From NCBI GenBank assembly GCA_030696695.1, contig JAUYRP010000034.1, positions 682,001 to 746,000 on the forward strand: a stretch of 64,000 nt of DNA, given 5' to 3'. The position numbers and the translations under genes are program-made. The notes beneath the pieces were generated by a model. That model searched no databases. It saw nothing but the letters and a program-made list of their open reading frames with translations, and had not been told where the DNA came from. Position 1 is the stretch's first letter. Every line of letters begins with the position of its first letter. Shown piece after piece: positions 55,034-64,000 of this stretch. The stretch comes from Methylophilus sp. Its GTDB lineage: Bacteria > Pseudomonadota > Gammaproteobacteria > Burkholderiales > Methylophilaceae.

Positions 55034-55981
55034 ATGGATAATTTAACAGTAGAAGCGATTGAGCTCACACGTTTATACGGGGGTAGGGCGGCAGTCAGTG
55101 ACGTGAGCTTTAACTTAGCCAAGGGTCAGGTATTAGGCTTTCTAGGGCCGAATGGTGCGGGTAAATCCACCACCATGAAAATGCTGACAGGTAATTTAGC
55201 CCCTAGCGCAGGTAGCGTTAAAATTTGTGGTATTGATATGATGGAAAGCCCTAAAGAAGCCAAAGCGCTAATTGGGTATTTGCCAGAAATGCGCCCGTTA
55301 TACAAAGAGTTCACTGTAGATGAATACTTAACGATCGCAGCAAGATTGCACAAAGTAAGTAGCAAGCACATCAAAAAGGCCGTAGAGAGTGCAAAAGAGC
55401 GTTGTGGCTTGTCACACATGAGCAAACGCCTAATCGAAAACTTATCTAATGGCTATCAACAACGCGTAGGGATTGCCCAAGCCATTATTCACAACCCAAT
55501 GGTGGTGATTTTGGATGAGCCAACCGTAGGTTTAGATCCAATCCAAATCCGTGATATTCGCGCACTGATTAAAGAAATCGGTCAAGAACACAGCGTGATT
55601 GTGTCCACACATATTCTGCCTGAGGTAGAAATGGTGTGCGATCACGTACAGATTATCGACAAAGGTAAGCTGGTGTTTAACGGTGGCATCGATGTGCTGA
55701 AACGTCAACGCATAGGCAATAAATTGTTACTAGGCTTTAAACAACCACCTACAGAATCTGCTTTGCTGCAAATTCCAGGCATTGCAGAGGTGGAGCATGT
55801 AGATGGTATGGTGCGTGTGCGCTTTACTGAGGGGAGCAACCCTAATGAAGCGATTGTAGAAGCTTCTGTAAAAGAAGGCTGGGGCTTGTATCAAATTGCC
55901 CCTGATCAAACCAGCTTGGAAGATGTCTTTGTACAATTGACCTATCAAGAAGCTGTGCCTGTCGAAGAAAAAGCAGCATAA
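55034..55981 (+). CDS. ABC transporter ATPase of the GldA/CcmA type
   Basis: A 315-residue ATP-binding subunit: Walker A FLGPNGAGKSTTMKML, signature LSNGYQQRVGIAQAI, Walker B MVVILDEPTVGLDP, switch STHILPEVE. The C-terminal 80 residues are the extra domain of ABC-2 ATPases. It is the first gene of a four-gene unit with an ABC-2 permease, a Gldg-family protein and a DUF4340 protein. The export substrate is unknown. Confidence 0.93.
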   Translation: MDNLTVEAIELTRLYGGRAAVSDVSFNLAKGQVLGFLGPNGAGKSTTMKMLTGNLAPSAGSVKICGIDMMESPKEAKALIGYLPEMRPLYKEFTVDEYLTIAARLHKVSSKHIKKAVESAKERCGLSHMSKRLIENLSNGYQQRVGIAQAIIHNPMVVILDEPTVGLDPIQIRDIRALIKEIGQEHSVIVSTHILPEVEMVCDHVQIIDKGKLVFNGGIDVLKRQRIGNKLLLGFKQPPTESALLQIPGIAEVEHVDGMVRVRFTEGSNPNEAIVEASVKEGWGLYQIAPDQTSLEDVFVQLTYQEAVPVEEKAA

Positions 55982-55991
55982 AGGATTAAAC

Positions 55992-56738
55992 ATGGTATTC
56001 AGTATTGCAAGAAAAGAATTGAAAAGTATGTTTGCATCACCCATGGGCTGGATTATTCTGGCCTTATTGATGTTTGCATTCGGTACTTATTATCTCAACG
56101 GTGTGAATAACTATTTCGAAGTCATGTCAGGGTCTATCCGCCCAGCAGAGCGTTATGGGGTCACGCAATTTGTAGGACAAACTGTATATGGCGTAGCTTC
56201 TTTTATTATGCTGTTTGCAGTGCCGCTACTCTCCATGCGCCTAATCTCTGAAGAGCGCCGTAGTCAAACCATGCCATTTTTGTTCAGTGCGCCTTTATCG
56301 CTCACCGAGATTGTGGTGGGTAAGTTTTTAGGCTTGGTGTTGTTCTTGGCTATTCTCGTGCTGTACATCGCCATTATGCTATCAACACTCAATATCTGGT
56401 CAGACATTGATTTTGGTTACGTGATTGCCAATTCAGTCGGCCTGTTATTGCTGGTAGCGAGTTTTTCAGCATTAGGCTTGTATTTCTCTAGCCTGACCTC
56501 TCAGCCGATTGTGGCTGGTATTTTGAGCTTTATCGCTTTGTTTGTATTGATGATTTTGGACCGCTTTTTTGCAGGTGACCCAACCAATATCATGTCTCAT
56601 CTATCTCTGATGAAGCATTTTCAGTCGTTTGCTGGTGGATTGATTGACACCGCTGATATCGCATATTTTGCTTTATTTATCATTACATTTTTAACACTCA
56701 CGATTCGTCGCTTAGATGCTGACCGTTTAAGAGGCTAA
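55992..56738 (+). CDS. ABC-2 type permease (GldF-like)
   Basis: A 248-residue inner-membrane protein with six helices and a cytoplasmic N-terminus (SIARKELKSMFASPMGWI). The stretch LISEERRSQTMPFLFSAPLSLTEIVVGKFLG is typical of GldF-like permeases. It starts ten bases after the ATPase gene and precedes the Gldg-family gene by 13. Confidence 0.9.
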   Translation: MVFSIARKELKSMFASPMGWIILALLMFAFGTYYLNGVNNYFEVMSGSIRPAERYGVTQFVGQTVYGVASFIMLFAVPLLSMRLISEERRSQTMPFLFSAPLSLTEIVVGKFLGLVLFLAILVLYIAIMLSTLNIWSDIDFGYVIANSVGLLLLVASFSALGLYFSSLTSQPIVAGILSFIALFVLMILDRFFAGDPTNIMSHLSLMKHFQSFAGGLIDTADIAYFALFIITFLTLTIRRLDADRLRG

Positions 56739-56751
56739 TTGGATTTATTTT

Positions 56752-58146
56752 ATGAAAATTAACCGTAATTTAAGACTACAAATGTTGGCACAAAACTGGT
56801 TGTTTGTGCTCGTGTTCCTCGTGCTGGTTGCGATGTTGGGCTACCTAGCAAGTCAATATCGTTACGCCAAAGATATCACGCAGGCTAATCGAAACATTCT
56901 GACGCAAGGCAGTATTAACGTACTCAAACAGATGCAGGGTGCGGTAAATATTACTGTATACGCTACCAATGACGATGCCAATAATGGTGACACGTTCCGC
57001 AAAGGTGTGTCTGATTTTGTGGCGCGTTATCAACGTGAAAAGAAAGATATTTTCCTTAAATTTATTAATCCATCAGAAGAACCCAAGTTAGCGCAAGAAG
57101 CTGGCGTAAAAACCGATGGCGAGATTGTGGTGGAGTTCAATAAACGCTTAGAACACATTAACCCGCCAGTAGCAGAGCAAGAAATGACCAACTTATTGGT
57201 GCGTTTATCTCGTACCAACAACCAACCCATCATGTTTTTGGATGGTCATGGTGAACGCCATTTGCAAGGGGTAAAAAATCACGATTTGGGCGAGTTTGGC
57301 AAACAGCTTGAAAGCAAAGGCTTTAAATTTGCCAACCCAGATTTAACCATTGCGCAAGAAGTGCCAGCTAATGGCGCAATGTTGGTGATTGCAAGCCCAC
57401 AAGTAGATGTGAGCGAAATCGAAGCCAAGAAGATTCTGACTTACATTGAAGCAGGCGGTAATGTGCTTTGGTTGTTGGATGACGATAATGTGCGTGGCTT
57501 GAAAATTGTGGCCGATTATTTGGGCTTGTCTATTTCGCCTGGCATAGTCATTGATAAGACAGCTGAACAGTATCGTGCAGACCCTAAAGTCGCATTTGCA
57601 AGTTTTTATGGTGACCACCCCATTACACGTAGCTTTCAACTTCGTACTTTGTTCCCAGAAGCGCATGAAATTGATGCAAAAGCTTCGGATGATTTGGGCT
57701 GGAAAGTTGGCCGTTTGGTCGAGGTCGCACCGAATGGCTGGTTAGAGTCAGATAAAATTCCTAAAGACGCTAAAAATCTCAAAGTGAGTTTTGACCGCCA
57801 AAAAGATAAACAAGGCCCGATTAATATTGGCGTGGCGCTTGAGCGCGAGTATGGCAAAAAAGGGCAACGTGTTGTAGTGATGGGTAATGCCAACTTCTTA
57901 TCCAATACCTTTATTACCAATGGAGGCAACTTGGATTTTGGCTTGAATATTGTCAATTGGTTGGCAGGTGATGATCGTTTAATCACCATTCAACCACTGC
58001 CACTCAAAGACATTAACGTCACGATTCCTAATGATGACCAAGGCCGTTTAGTGGCGTGGACAGTGTTTCATAGTTTCCAATTCTTTATTCCAATCGCCTT
58101 CTTCGTGGCTGGCTTTTGGTTATGGTGGAAACGCAGAAAAGCTTAA
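56752..58146 (+). CDS. Gldg-family auxiliary component of ABC transporter
   Basis: A 464-residue protein with one N-terminal helix (about 15-32), a large periplasmic domain, and a C-terminal helix followed by the basic end WWKRRKA. Segments ITVYATNDDANNG, MFLDGHGERHLQGVKNHDLGEFG and GGNVLWLLDDDN are the Gldg (ABC_transp_aux) family pattern. It probably works with the ABC-2 permease as a periplasmic extension. Confidence 0.88.
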   Translation: MKINRNLRLQMLAQNWLFVLVFLVLVAMLGYLASQYRYAKDITQANRNILTQGSINVLKQMQGAVNITVYATNDDANNGDTFRKGVSDFVARYQREKKDIFLKFINPSEEPKLAQEAGVKTDGEIVVEFNKRLEHINPPVAEQEMTNLLVRLSRTNNQPIMFLDGHGERHLQGVKNHDLGEFGKQLESKGFKFANPDLTIAQEVPANGAMLVIASPQVDVSEIEAKKILTYIEAGGNVLWLLDDDNVRGLKIVADYLGLSISPGIVIDKTAEQYRADPKVAFASFYGDHPITRSFQLRTLFPEAHEIDAKASDDLGWKVGRLVEVAPNGWLESDKIPKDAKNLKVSFDRQKDKQGPINIGVALEREYGKKGQRVVVMGNANFLSNTFITNGGNLDFGLNIVNWLAGDDRLITIQPLPLKDINVTIPNDDQGRLVAWTVFHSFQFFIPIAFFVAGFWLWWKRRKA

Positions 58147-58164
58147 GTCTTAAGGTCCTAAATT

Positions 58165-59061
58165 ATGAAAAAAAGATGGTTGTTAAATCTGCTGTTGCTC
58201 ACATTTGTGGTGGGCATTGCGTTATTTTTGCATTTCCGTCCTCAAGATGAAGTGCAGTCCGCCAAAGATTTTGAAGTGTCCGCACTAAAAATGGCAGATT
58301 TTACAAATGTTAAAGTAGAGTTTCCTGCGCAAGCACCAGTGGCTTTTGAAAAGGTGGATGGCTTTTGGCGTATGACCGCACCTTATAAATCACGTGCCGA
58401 TCAAATGTCCGTGCAACGCATTCTTTCCATTATCGCTGCCAGAACAAAAGTGAAATTGCCAGCTACAGACCTGACCAAATATGGTTTGGATAACCCGCTG
58501 TTAAAACTCAAGTTAACAGATGCGGGTGCCACACATGAGTTTGCATTTGGTACCTATAATCCGGTGACGGAAGAGCAATATGTGGGCTTTAAAGATGCGG
58601 TTTATTTGCTCCCCGGTAGCTACAGCGAAGCAGCTTCCACCCAACCGATCGAACTCGTAGATAAGCGTCCACTCACCGTGGCAGAAGCCAAGCAAATTGT
58701 TGGTTTGGATTTAGGTCGCCTAGAGCAATGGGAAGAGATCCGCCTGAATGTGGATGTGGATGACCAAGGTAAATGGCAGGTTAGTGCGCCCAAAGCCAAG
58801 CCAACCCAAAATGAAATGAATGAATGGTTAGAGTTTAGTTGGAAGCAAAGCCAAGCGACATCGGTAGAGTTTTACACACCAGATCGCAAAGCCACTTATC
58901 CTTCGTTTGAACTTAAGCTAAAAAACGGCAAAAAAGTGCACTTTGATAAGCTACAAGAGTCGCCAGAGTATTTATTGGCACGACCAGACGAAGGTATCAT
59001 TTACCATTTCCCCAATGATGTGGGTTTTACTATGGTGAACCCGCCCATCAACTTGCAATAA
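58165..59061 (+). CDS. DUF4340 membrane-anchored protein
   Basis: A 298-residue protein with an N-terminal helix (about 4-22) and a periplasmic region holding DUF4340-type units: FEKVDGFWRMTAPYKSRAD, LTKYGLDNPLLKLKL and DKRPLTVAEAKQIVGLDL. DUF4340 genes regularly follow Gldg genes in such ABC clusters. The function is unknown. It starts 18 bases after the previous gene and ends three bases before mutM. Confidence 0.87.
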   Translation: MKKRWLLNLLLLTFVVGIALFLHFRPQDEVQSAKDFEVSALKMADFTNVKVEFPAQAPVAFEKVDGFWRMTAPYKSRADQMSVQRILSIIAARTKVKLPATDLTKYGLDNPLLKLKLTDAGATHEFAFGTYNPVTEEQYVGFKDAVYLLPGSYSEAASTQPIELVDKRPLTVAEAKQIVGLDLGRLEQWEEIRLNVDVDDQGKWQVSAPKAKPTQNEMNEWLEFSWKQSQATSVEFYTPDRKATYPSFELKLKNGKKVHFDKLQESPEYLLARPDEGIIYHFPNDVGFTMVNPPINLQ

Positions 59062-59064
59062 GCC

Positions 59065-59889
59065 ATGCCAGAATTACCAGAGGTCGAAACCACACGGCTA
59101 GGCCTCTTGCCCGTGCTAGGGCAAACGGTTGCGCAAGTCACCGTGCGCAACCATGGCATGCGCTGGCCCATTCCTCAAAGCTTACCGCAAACGCTGCAAG
59201 GCTTAACCTTACAAAAGTTAGAGCGTAGAGCTAAGTACATTCTAGCGAGCATGCAGAGTGGCGAAGCATCTGGCACCTTGCTTTTGCATTTGGGGATGTC
59301 TGGCCGATTATGTTTGCTAGAGCAATTTACCCCAGCAGAGAAACACGATCACCTCGATATTGCATTTGCCGATGGCAGAGTCATCCGATTACGCGATCCC
59401 AGACGTTTTGGTGCAGTGTTATGGATGGCAGGCGATGTGAATTTGCATCCGCTGTTAGCTACCCTTGGTCCGGAGCCATTACAAGACACTTTCAACGCAC
59501 GCTATTTACACAACAATATGCGCACACGAACGGCCGCCATTAAAACAACCATGATGGATGCACATTTGGTGGTAGGCGTAGGCAATATCTACGCCAGTGA
59601 ATCGCTATTTAGAGCACGCATTGCACCGCAAACCCCAGCTAACAAACTTACACTTCAACAATGCGAGCGTTTAGTCGCTGAAATTAAATCCACACTCAGC
59701 GATGCCCTCAAAGCCGGTGGTAGCAGCTTGCGTGATTTCTTTGGTGCAGATGGCAATCCTGGGTATTTTCAACAAACTTACTTTGTGTATGGCAGAACTG
59801 GTGAGCCATGCCGAGTATGTGGCAAGCCGATTTTAAGTATTCGGCAAGGGCAACGCTCTACGTTTTATTGCAAATCTTGCCAAAAGTAA
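59065..59889 (+). CDS. mutM: Formamidopyrimidine-DNA glycosylase
   Basis: A 274-residue base-excision repair enzyme for 8-oxoguanine and Fapy lesions. The catalytic start MPELPEVETTRLGL (Pro2, Glu3), the LRDPRRFGAVLW loop, VGVGNIYASESLFRARI with the helix-two-turn-helix, and the C-terminal zinc finger CRVCGKPI..FYCKSCQK are intact. It is the last gene of the ABC cluster, from which it is separated by three bases. The following 146 bases show only a distant GCCTAA/TTAGGC inverted pair. Confidence 0.97.
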   Translation: MPELPEVETTRLGLLPVLGQTVAQVTVRNHGMRWPIPQSLPQTLQGLTLQKLERRAKYILASMQSGEASGTLLLHLGMSGRLCLLEQFTPAEKHDHLDIAFADGRVIRLRDPRRFGAVLWMAGDVNLHPLLATLGPEPLQDTFNARYLHNNMRTRTAAIKTTMMDAHLVVGVGNIYASESLFRARIAPQTPANKLTLQQCERLVAEIKSTLSDALKAGGSSLRDFFGADGNPGYFQQTYFVYGRTGEPCRVCGKPILSIRQGQRSTFYCKSCQK

Positions 59890-60035
59890 TGGCGGCAAGA
59901 TTTGCGCAGCAATCAAGATTAACGCCTAACGAAATATTTGTTATTTGGATGTAAACGAATAGCATCAGCGCTACGGACCATAAATGTTTAGGCGACTATT
60001 ATTTTATGCCAAAGTCTAAACAGCATAAGAATACA

Positions 60036-61490
60036 TTATTCATTCTCAGCTTTGTCTGGTTTGATACAGTTTCTACCAGCATTTTTCGCCTGATACAAAT
60101 GAAGATCGGCACGCTCGATAACTTGACCCAGTGATTCGCCTGTCTGCATTTGGGCTATGCCCGCGCTGAGTGTGATATTAACCACTTCTTTATTAAATGG
60201 TATGCGTAAATCAGCCACCGCAGAGCGAATAACCTCGGTAATATCGTAGGCATCTGCCATATCACAACCTGATAGCATGAGTAAAAATTCCTCGCCGCCC
60301 CATCGGCAGACAATATCTTCTTCTCGCACATGGGATTTAATCAGGTGTGCCACTCTAGCGAGAACGCGATCGCCAGCTTGATGACCATAGTTGTCGTTAA
60401 TCTTTTTGAATAAATCAATGTCGACCAAAACCAGTGAAAGTGGGTCATCGCGGCGCTTGCTTCTAGCTACTGCCTGCTTAAAGTAAAACTCGAAGACTTG
60501 TCGACTTGTGGTACCAGTCAACTTGTCTTGCGTGGCCATGGTTTCCAGTTTGCCGTGGTAGCCGCGAAGTGCTACATGTGCAAGCAATAACACCACTACA
60601 CTGATAATCAGTGTAACGCTCATATTGATTAGCAGAGCGGTTTCAATGCGTTCTGAGCTAGGATCATTCACTTGCTCTACAATCAGATACCAATCAAACT
60701 CTGGCACAAGTCGGCTATTAATGTAGAGCATGCTGCCATTGCTTGCTTTGAGCGATAGTGATGCGCTAGGAGACGTTAAAATTTGTAAGAAGGCTCTATC
60801 CAGACTGGCCTTATTTTGTATATGCAGTTCAGGGTTATATTGACTGCTTTGCAACATGACATCACCTTGCCGGTTGACAAAGTAAATCTCGCGTCCGTAG
60901 CGTTTCTGATAGTTTTCAATTAATTCAACTACAGTTTGCAAAGATAACCCAACGCCAATGACACCAATAAAATTGCCGGCCTTATCTTCGATGCGGTAAT
61001 TCACAAAGATACTGAGACGTTGCTTGTCTGCGGTGTCACGATCAATGTTGATGACATAGGGTTGCTGGGATGATTTGGCTTGGAAATACCAAGCATCCTC
61101 TTTGGTATTTGTCTTGATTTTTTTTAATACGCCAGATGGGTGATAGTACAGTCTTGATGACTCAGACACAAAAAACGCGGTAATCGTATTGTATTTCTTC
61201 TGAATTTGCGCAAGATAACTGGTCATTTTGCTGGCATCTTGCTCGCCACCATTCACCCAGTCATACACAAATACATCATTGGCCATCAAGGAGGAAATAA
61301 GCAATGGTTGCAATAAGTCGCGCTGGATTTCAGAGTAAATATTATCGCTTGTGAGAGGCAGCATCTCATGCTGCAAGCGATCAGTCAGAGAATCTTTGGC
61401 GAAAAAATACCCTATCAGGCTGGTAGCTAGAAATCCAGCCAGCACAATGACACTTAGTAGAACGGTATATAAACGTTTGTTGACAACCAT
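60036..61490 (-). CDS. Cache-GGDEF diguanylate cyclase
   Basis: A 484-residue membrane protein: one N-terminal helix (about 10-30), a periplasmic double-Cache-like sensor (about 35-280; contains GVIGVGLSLQTVVELI), a second helix (about 285-305), and a GGDEF domain (about 320-480) with intact CRWGGEEFLLML and an inhibitory RxxD site (REED) five residues before it. It should make c-di-GMP in response to an extracellular small molecule. It is transcribed alone. Confidence 0.93.
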   Translation of the reverse strand: MVVNKRLYTVLLSVIVLAGFLATSLIGYFFAKDSLTDRLQHEMLPLTSDNIYSEIQRDLLQPLLISSLMANDVFVYDWVNGGEQDASKMTSYLAQIQKKYNTITAFFVSESSRLYYHPSGVLKKIKTNTKEDAWYFQAKSSQQPYVINIDRDTADKQRLSIFVNYRIEDKAGNFIGVIGVGLSLQTVVELIENYQKRYGREIYFVNRQGDVMLQSSQYNPELHIQNKASLDRAFLQILTSPSASLSLKASNGSMLYINSRLVPEFDWYLIVEQVNDPSSERIETALLINMSVTLIISVVVLLLAHVALRGYHGKLETMATQDKLTGTTSRQVFEFYFKQAVARSKRRDDPLSLVLVDIDLFKKINDNYGHQAGDRVLARVAHLIKSHVREEDIVCRWGGEEFLLMLSGCDMADAYDITEVIRSAVADLRIPFNKEVVNITLSAGIAQMQTGESLGQVIERADLHLYQAKNAGRNCIKPDKAENE

Positions 61491-61645
61491 TAAGATAACC
61501 TGAATCGATAAAATTTTGTTTTGCTGATATCAATTCAAGATTATGACAAACCTGTAATAGGTTCTTATAGCAGAATAGGCGGGGCTTTCTATTCCATTTC
61601 TGTATTATTGAATCACGGAAAAGTTAAAGGTTAAAGCAAATACAT

Positions 61646-63115
61646 TTAGTATGGATGCTTTCTTGCTGCATGTTCATGTAAATATCCATGTGGTTTCTCA
61701 GGGCTACCACCAATTTTCTGTGGCAATAATGACCCAATGATCAACCCGGCTGCACTTACGGCCAAACCAATCAGTTGTGGTGGAATCAAACTTTCTTCAC
61801 CCACCAATACCTCTATCAGTACCCAACTGCCGATGCCGCCGATAATGGCGGCAAGCGCACCTTGGCTGGTAGAGCGTTTCCAGAATGCGCCAAATACTAA
61901 CGGGATAAACGCGCCAGCCAATGTGATTTTATAAGCGGACTCTACCATGCCAAAAATCGAGAGTTCGGAGTTAAGCGCATACAGCAACACGCATATAGCA
62001 AAGCCTACTAGGCAGAAACGCATGACACGCAGAAAGCCTTTATCAGTGAGGTGTGGCATATAGCCTTTGACGATGTTCTCGGCAAAACTTACGGATGGTG
62101 CAAGTAGGGTGGCCGATGAGCAGCTCATGATGGCAGACAATACGGCACCAAAGAAAATCGCTTGCGCTAAAAGTGGCGTGTGTTCCAACACGAGTGTAGG
62201 CAATACGCGTTGCGAGTCTACTTCTACCAGTTTTCCATACACGGCAGGGTCTATAAGGGTGGCAGAGTAGGCGATAAACATGGGCACAAAGGTAAAGCAG
62301 AAGTAAACGCTGGCACCTAGAATGGAACCCCACAATGCAATTTTTGCGCTCTTAGCTGAGGTAATCCGCTGAAACACATCTTGTTGCGGAATCGAGCCCA
62401 ACATCATGGTGACCCAGCCACCCATGAAGGTAATCCATACCCAAATATCTGCGCCTTTTGGAAAGAAATCTAACTTGCCCGCTTGGCGTGCATGTTCAAC
62501 CACTGGTGCCACACCGCCAGTTAGCCCAGAGACAATACTGCCGATGTATAGTAAGCCACCAATCACTACAATCATTTGTACAAAATCCAGCACAGCAATA
62601 GATAGCATGCCGCCCAATGTGGTGTAGGTGAGCACAATCGCGGTACCTAAAATCATACCGACTTCTTCACTGACAGCACCTTGGGTAATCATATTAAAAA
62701 TAAGGCCGAGTGCCTTGATTTGTGCGGCTACCCAGCCTAAATAGGAAACGACGATGGCAATGGTAGTGAGCACCTCCACCGAGCGGTTGTAGCGCATACG
62801 GTAGAAATCACCCAGCGTGATGATATTGAGTTTGTACAGTTGGGTAGAAAAAAAGAAACCGGCAATGATCAAACACATACTAGACCCAAATGGATCTGCG
62901 GCTACGCCGTTAAGGCCTTCTTTTACAAAGGTTGCAGAAACACCAAACACAGCCTCTGCCCCAAACCATGTTGCGAACACGGTGGCCATGACCACGGGCA
63001 ATGGTAAATGGCGACCTGCTACGGCGTAATCTTTGGTGTTATGTACACGAGTGGCGGCCATTAAACCTATGCCAATTGAAATCATTAAATACACAATGAC
63101 AAACCAAATCAGCAT
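61646..63115 (-). CDS. Sodium:solute symporter (SSS family)
   Basis: A 489-residue carrier with 13 predicted helices. NTKDYAVAGRHLPLPVVMATVFATWFGAE and SAIMSCSSATLLAPSVSFAENIV match the SSS family, the latter with the sodium-site Ser/Thr cluster. The substrate is not evident; a carboxylate or amino acid is typical. It lies about 80 bases downstream of the DUF2147 gene on the same strand. Confidence 0.9.
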   Translation of the reverse strand: MLIWFVIVYLMISIGIGLMAATRVHNTKDYAVAGRHLPLPVVMATVFATWFGAEAVFGVSATFVKEGLNGVAADPFGSSMCLIIAGFFFSTQLYKLNIITLGDFYRMRYNRSVEVLTTIAIVVSYLGWVAAQIKALGLIFNMITQGAVSEEVGMILGTAIVLTYTTLGGMLSIAVLDFVQMIVVIGGLLYIGSIVSGLTGGVAPVVEHARQAGKLDFFPKGADIWVWITFMGGWVTMMLGSIPQQDVFQRITSAKSAKIALWGSILGASVYFCFTFVPMFIAYSATLIDPAVYGKLVEVDSQRVLPTLVLEHTPLLAQAIFFGAVLSAIMSCSSATLLAPSVSFAENIVKGYMPHLTDKGFLRVMRFCLVGFAICVLLYALNSELSIFGMVESAYKITLAGAFIPLVFGAFWKRSTSQGALAAIIGGIGSWVLIEVLVGEESLIPPQLIGLAVSAAGLIIGSLLPQKIGGSPEKPHGYLHEHAARKHPY

Positions 63116-63193
63116 AAGCGCGTTCCCAGTGCTAAAAAATTAAAGTGCTCGAATTAAAGTGCGTGAATAGTTAAGAACAAGTGAGCGAAAAGT

Positions 63194-63643
63194 TTATTCA
63201 ACTCTTAGCCAGGTTTGAGAGCGGCCAATCAGTGAAATGCCAATATAACCACGTACTTCTAGCTTATCTCCGGCCTCATTCAGTGTCATTTTACATTTAT
63301 AGATTTTGCCATTGTCGGGATCTAAGATTTCGCCACCATCATATTTACTGCCATTTTGTTTGAGGCCTTTGGCTATGGTCATGCCAATGATTTTCTGGCC
63401 TTTACGTGCATCGGTGCATTTGTCGCAGACTTTATCGCCAGTGTCAGTTTCTAACAAGCCTTTTTCTACCACTGCGCTATATTCGCCATTATTTTCGCTG
63501 ATGCGAATCAATGAACGCGGCTTGCCTGTGTTGTCATCTATCGTTTTCCACAGGCCTGCTGGTGTAGCATCGGCAGCCCAAAGGGTTTGGCTGAGGGTCA
63601 ATAACAGACTTAAACTCAATGCGATTAAACCGTATTTGCGCAT
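63194..63643 (-). CDS. DUF2147 exported protein
   Basis: A 149-residue protein with a signal peptide (ends LWAAD) and one DUF2147 domain: GLWKTIDDNTGKPRSLIRI, the CDKC pair, GGEILDPDNGKIYKCKMTL and the end GYIGISLIGRSQTWLRV. Members are small periplasmic beta-rich proteins of unknown role. It follows ubiB by 35 bases. Confidence 0.9.
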   Translation of the reverse strand: MRKYGLIALSLSLLLTLSQTLWAADATPAGLWKTIDDNTGKPRSLIRISENNGEYSAVVEKGLLETDTGDKVCDKCTDARKGQKIIGMTIAKGLKQNGSKYDGGEILDPDNGKIYKCKMTLNEAGDKLEVRGYIGISLIGRSQTWLRVE

Positions 63644-63678
63644 GATGCGTATCCTTTATGAAATGATTTAACGGGTAA

Positions 63679-64000
63679 TTATTTAACCAGAATTATTATC
63701 AAACTCGCCAACTGAAGCAATACCAATACGGCAATCGCAAGCGTTGTCCATTTTTGCCATTTGGCATGACGATGCTGCGCTTGAATCAACTCAGCCAGAT
63801 TGGTTTGCTGAGGCGTGTGCTGTTGGGCGTGTATGTTTTGCTGTAAAAACTGATGTACTAGTCTTGGCATTTCAGGTGCATTTTTAAGCACAAAGGGCAG
63901 TTCTTTCTTGACGGATTTGATGATGCTGCGCCAGCCCACTTGCTCGCTCATCCATTTTTTTAAAAATGGCTTGGCGGTTTGCCACAGGTCGATATTTGGA
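63679..64000 (-). CDS. ubiB: UbiB-family kinase-like protein, C-terminal part (partial)
   Basis: The frame continues without a stop to the window edge. The visible 106 residues start PNIDLWQTAKPFLKKWMSEQ, the conserved UbiB segment, and continue through an amphipathic region to a C-terminal membrane helix (TLAIAVLVLLQLASLIIIL). UbiB is an atypical kinase needed for ubiquinone synthesis. The ATG at 63951 is an internal Met, not the start. The kinase core lies outside the window. Confidence 0.85.
   Translation of the reverse strand, partial: PNIDLWQTAKPFLKKWMSEQVGWRSIIKSVKKELPFVLKNAPEMPRLVHQFLQQNIHAQQHTPQQTNLAELIQAQHRHAKWQKWTTLAIAVLVLLQLASLIIILVK

Noticed and set aside
1-64000. CRISPR array
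   Set aside because: No set of regularly spaced direct repeats was seen in any intergenic region.

Overview
The window looks like chromosomal DNA of an obligate or near-obligate methylotroph of the betaproteobacterial family Methylophilaceae (Methylotenera/Methylophilus type). The evidence is a lanthanide-type PQQ methanol dehydrogenase (xoxF), a free-standing pqqA peptide gene, a formamidase and short-chain amide/urea uptake cluster in the fmdCABDEF order known from Methylophilus methylotrophus, and typical betaproteobacterial synteny blocks (TPR-lolB-ispE-tRNAGln-prs-rplY-pth; TPR-YkuD-cyclophilin-cyclophilin-lpxH). The affiliation is inferred from gene content; no phylogeny was run.

Layout. 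1-6.3 kb: tail of a diguanylate cyclase, cysS, then a housekeeping run of envelope genes (TPR protein, L,D-transpeptidase, two cyclophilins, lpxH, a thioredoxin-like ferredoxin). 6.3-12 kb (minus): a signalling operon joining a CHASE2 Ser/Thr kinase, a PP2C phosphatase, a double-FHA protein and a GAF/HD-GYP protein. 12-16.5 kb: nusB-ribH, an OFA-type MFS carrier, phoB behind three Pho-box units, and a lipoprotein. 16.6-31 kb (plus): nitrogen acquisition from amides and urea: porin, formamidase, FmdB, five-gene ABC importer, ureDABCEFG and hupE. 31.1-35.5 kb: a 1143-residue fusion of an NCS1 permease with a hybrid histidine kinase, overlapping a REC-LuxR response regulator. 35.6-41 kb: pqqA, a YjiK-like protein, xoxF, a divergent MocR-type regulator whose PLP lysine is missing, and a sigma-54 promoter driving a short terminated transcript. 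41.2-43.5 kb: an AT-rich NACHT NTPase next to tRNA-Met, probably anti-phage. 43.6-54.7 kb: ychF, a CHASE-PAS-GGDEF-EAL protein, pth-rplY-prs-tRNAGln-ispE, a carbonic-anhydrase-like protein lacking two zinc histidines, lolB and a TPR protein. 55-59.9 kb: an ABC-2/Gldg/DUF4340 exporter cluster with mutM. 60-64 kb: a diguanylate cyclase, an SSS symporter, a DUF2147 protein and the end of ubiB.

Working together: amides and urea cross the porin, are imported by the ABC system, and are hydrolysed by FmdA or urease to ammonia. The fused permease-kinase sits directly downstream and is well placed to sense a nitrogenous solute and signal through the LuxR regulator. The urease operon is punctuated by four ERIC-like imperfect palindromes whose outer arms differ between copies but remain self-complementary within each copy. 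The most unusual items are these palindromes, the permease-kinase, the dead-site MocR regulator beside xoxF, the sigma-54 short RNA, the NACHT gene, and the pseudo-carbonic anhydrase.
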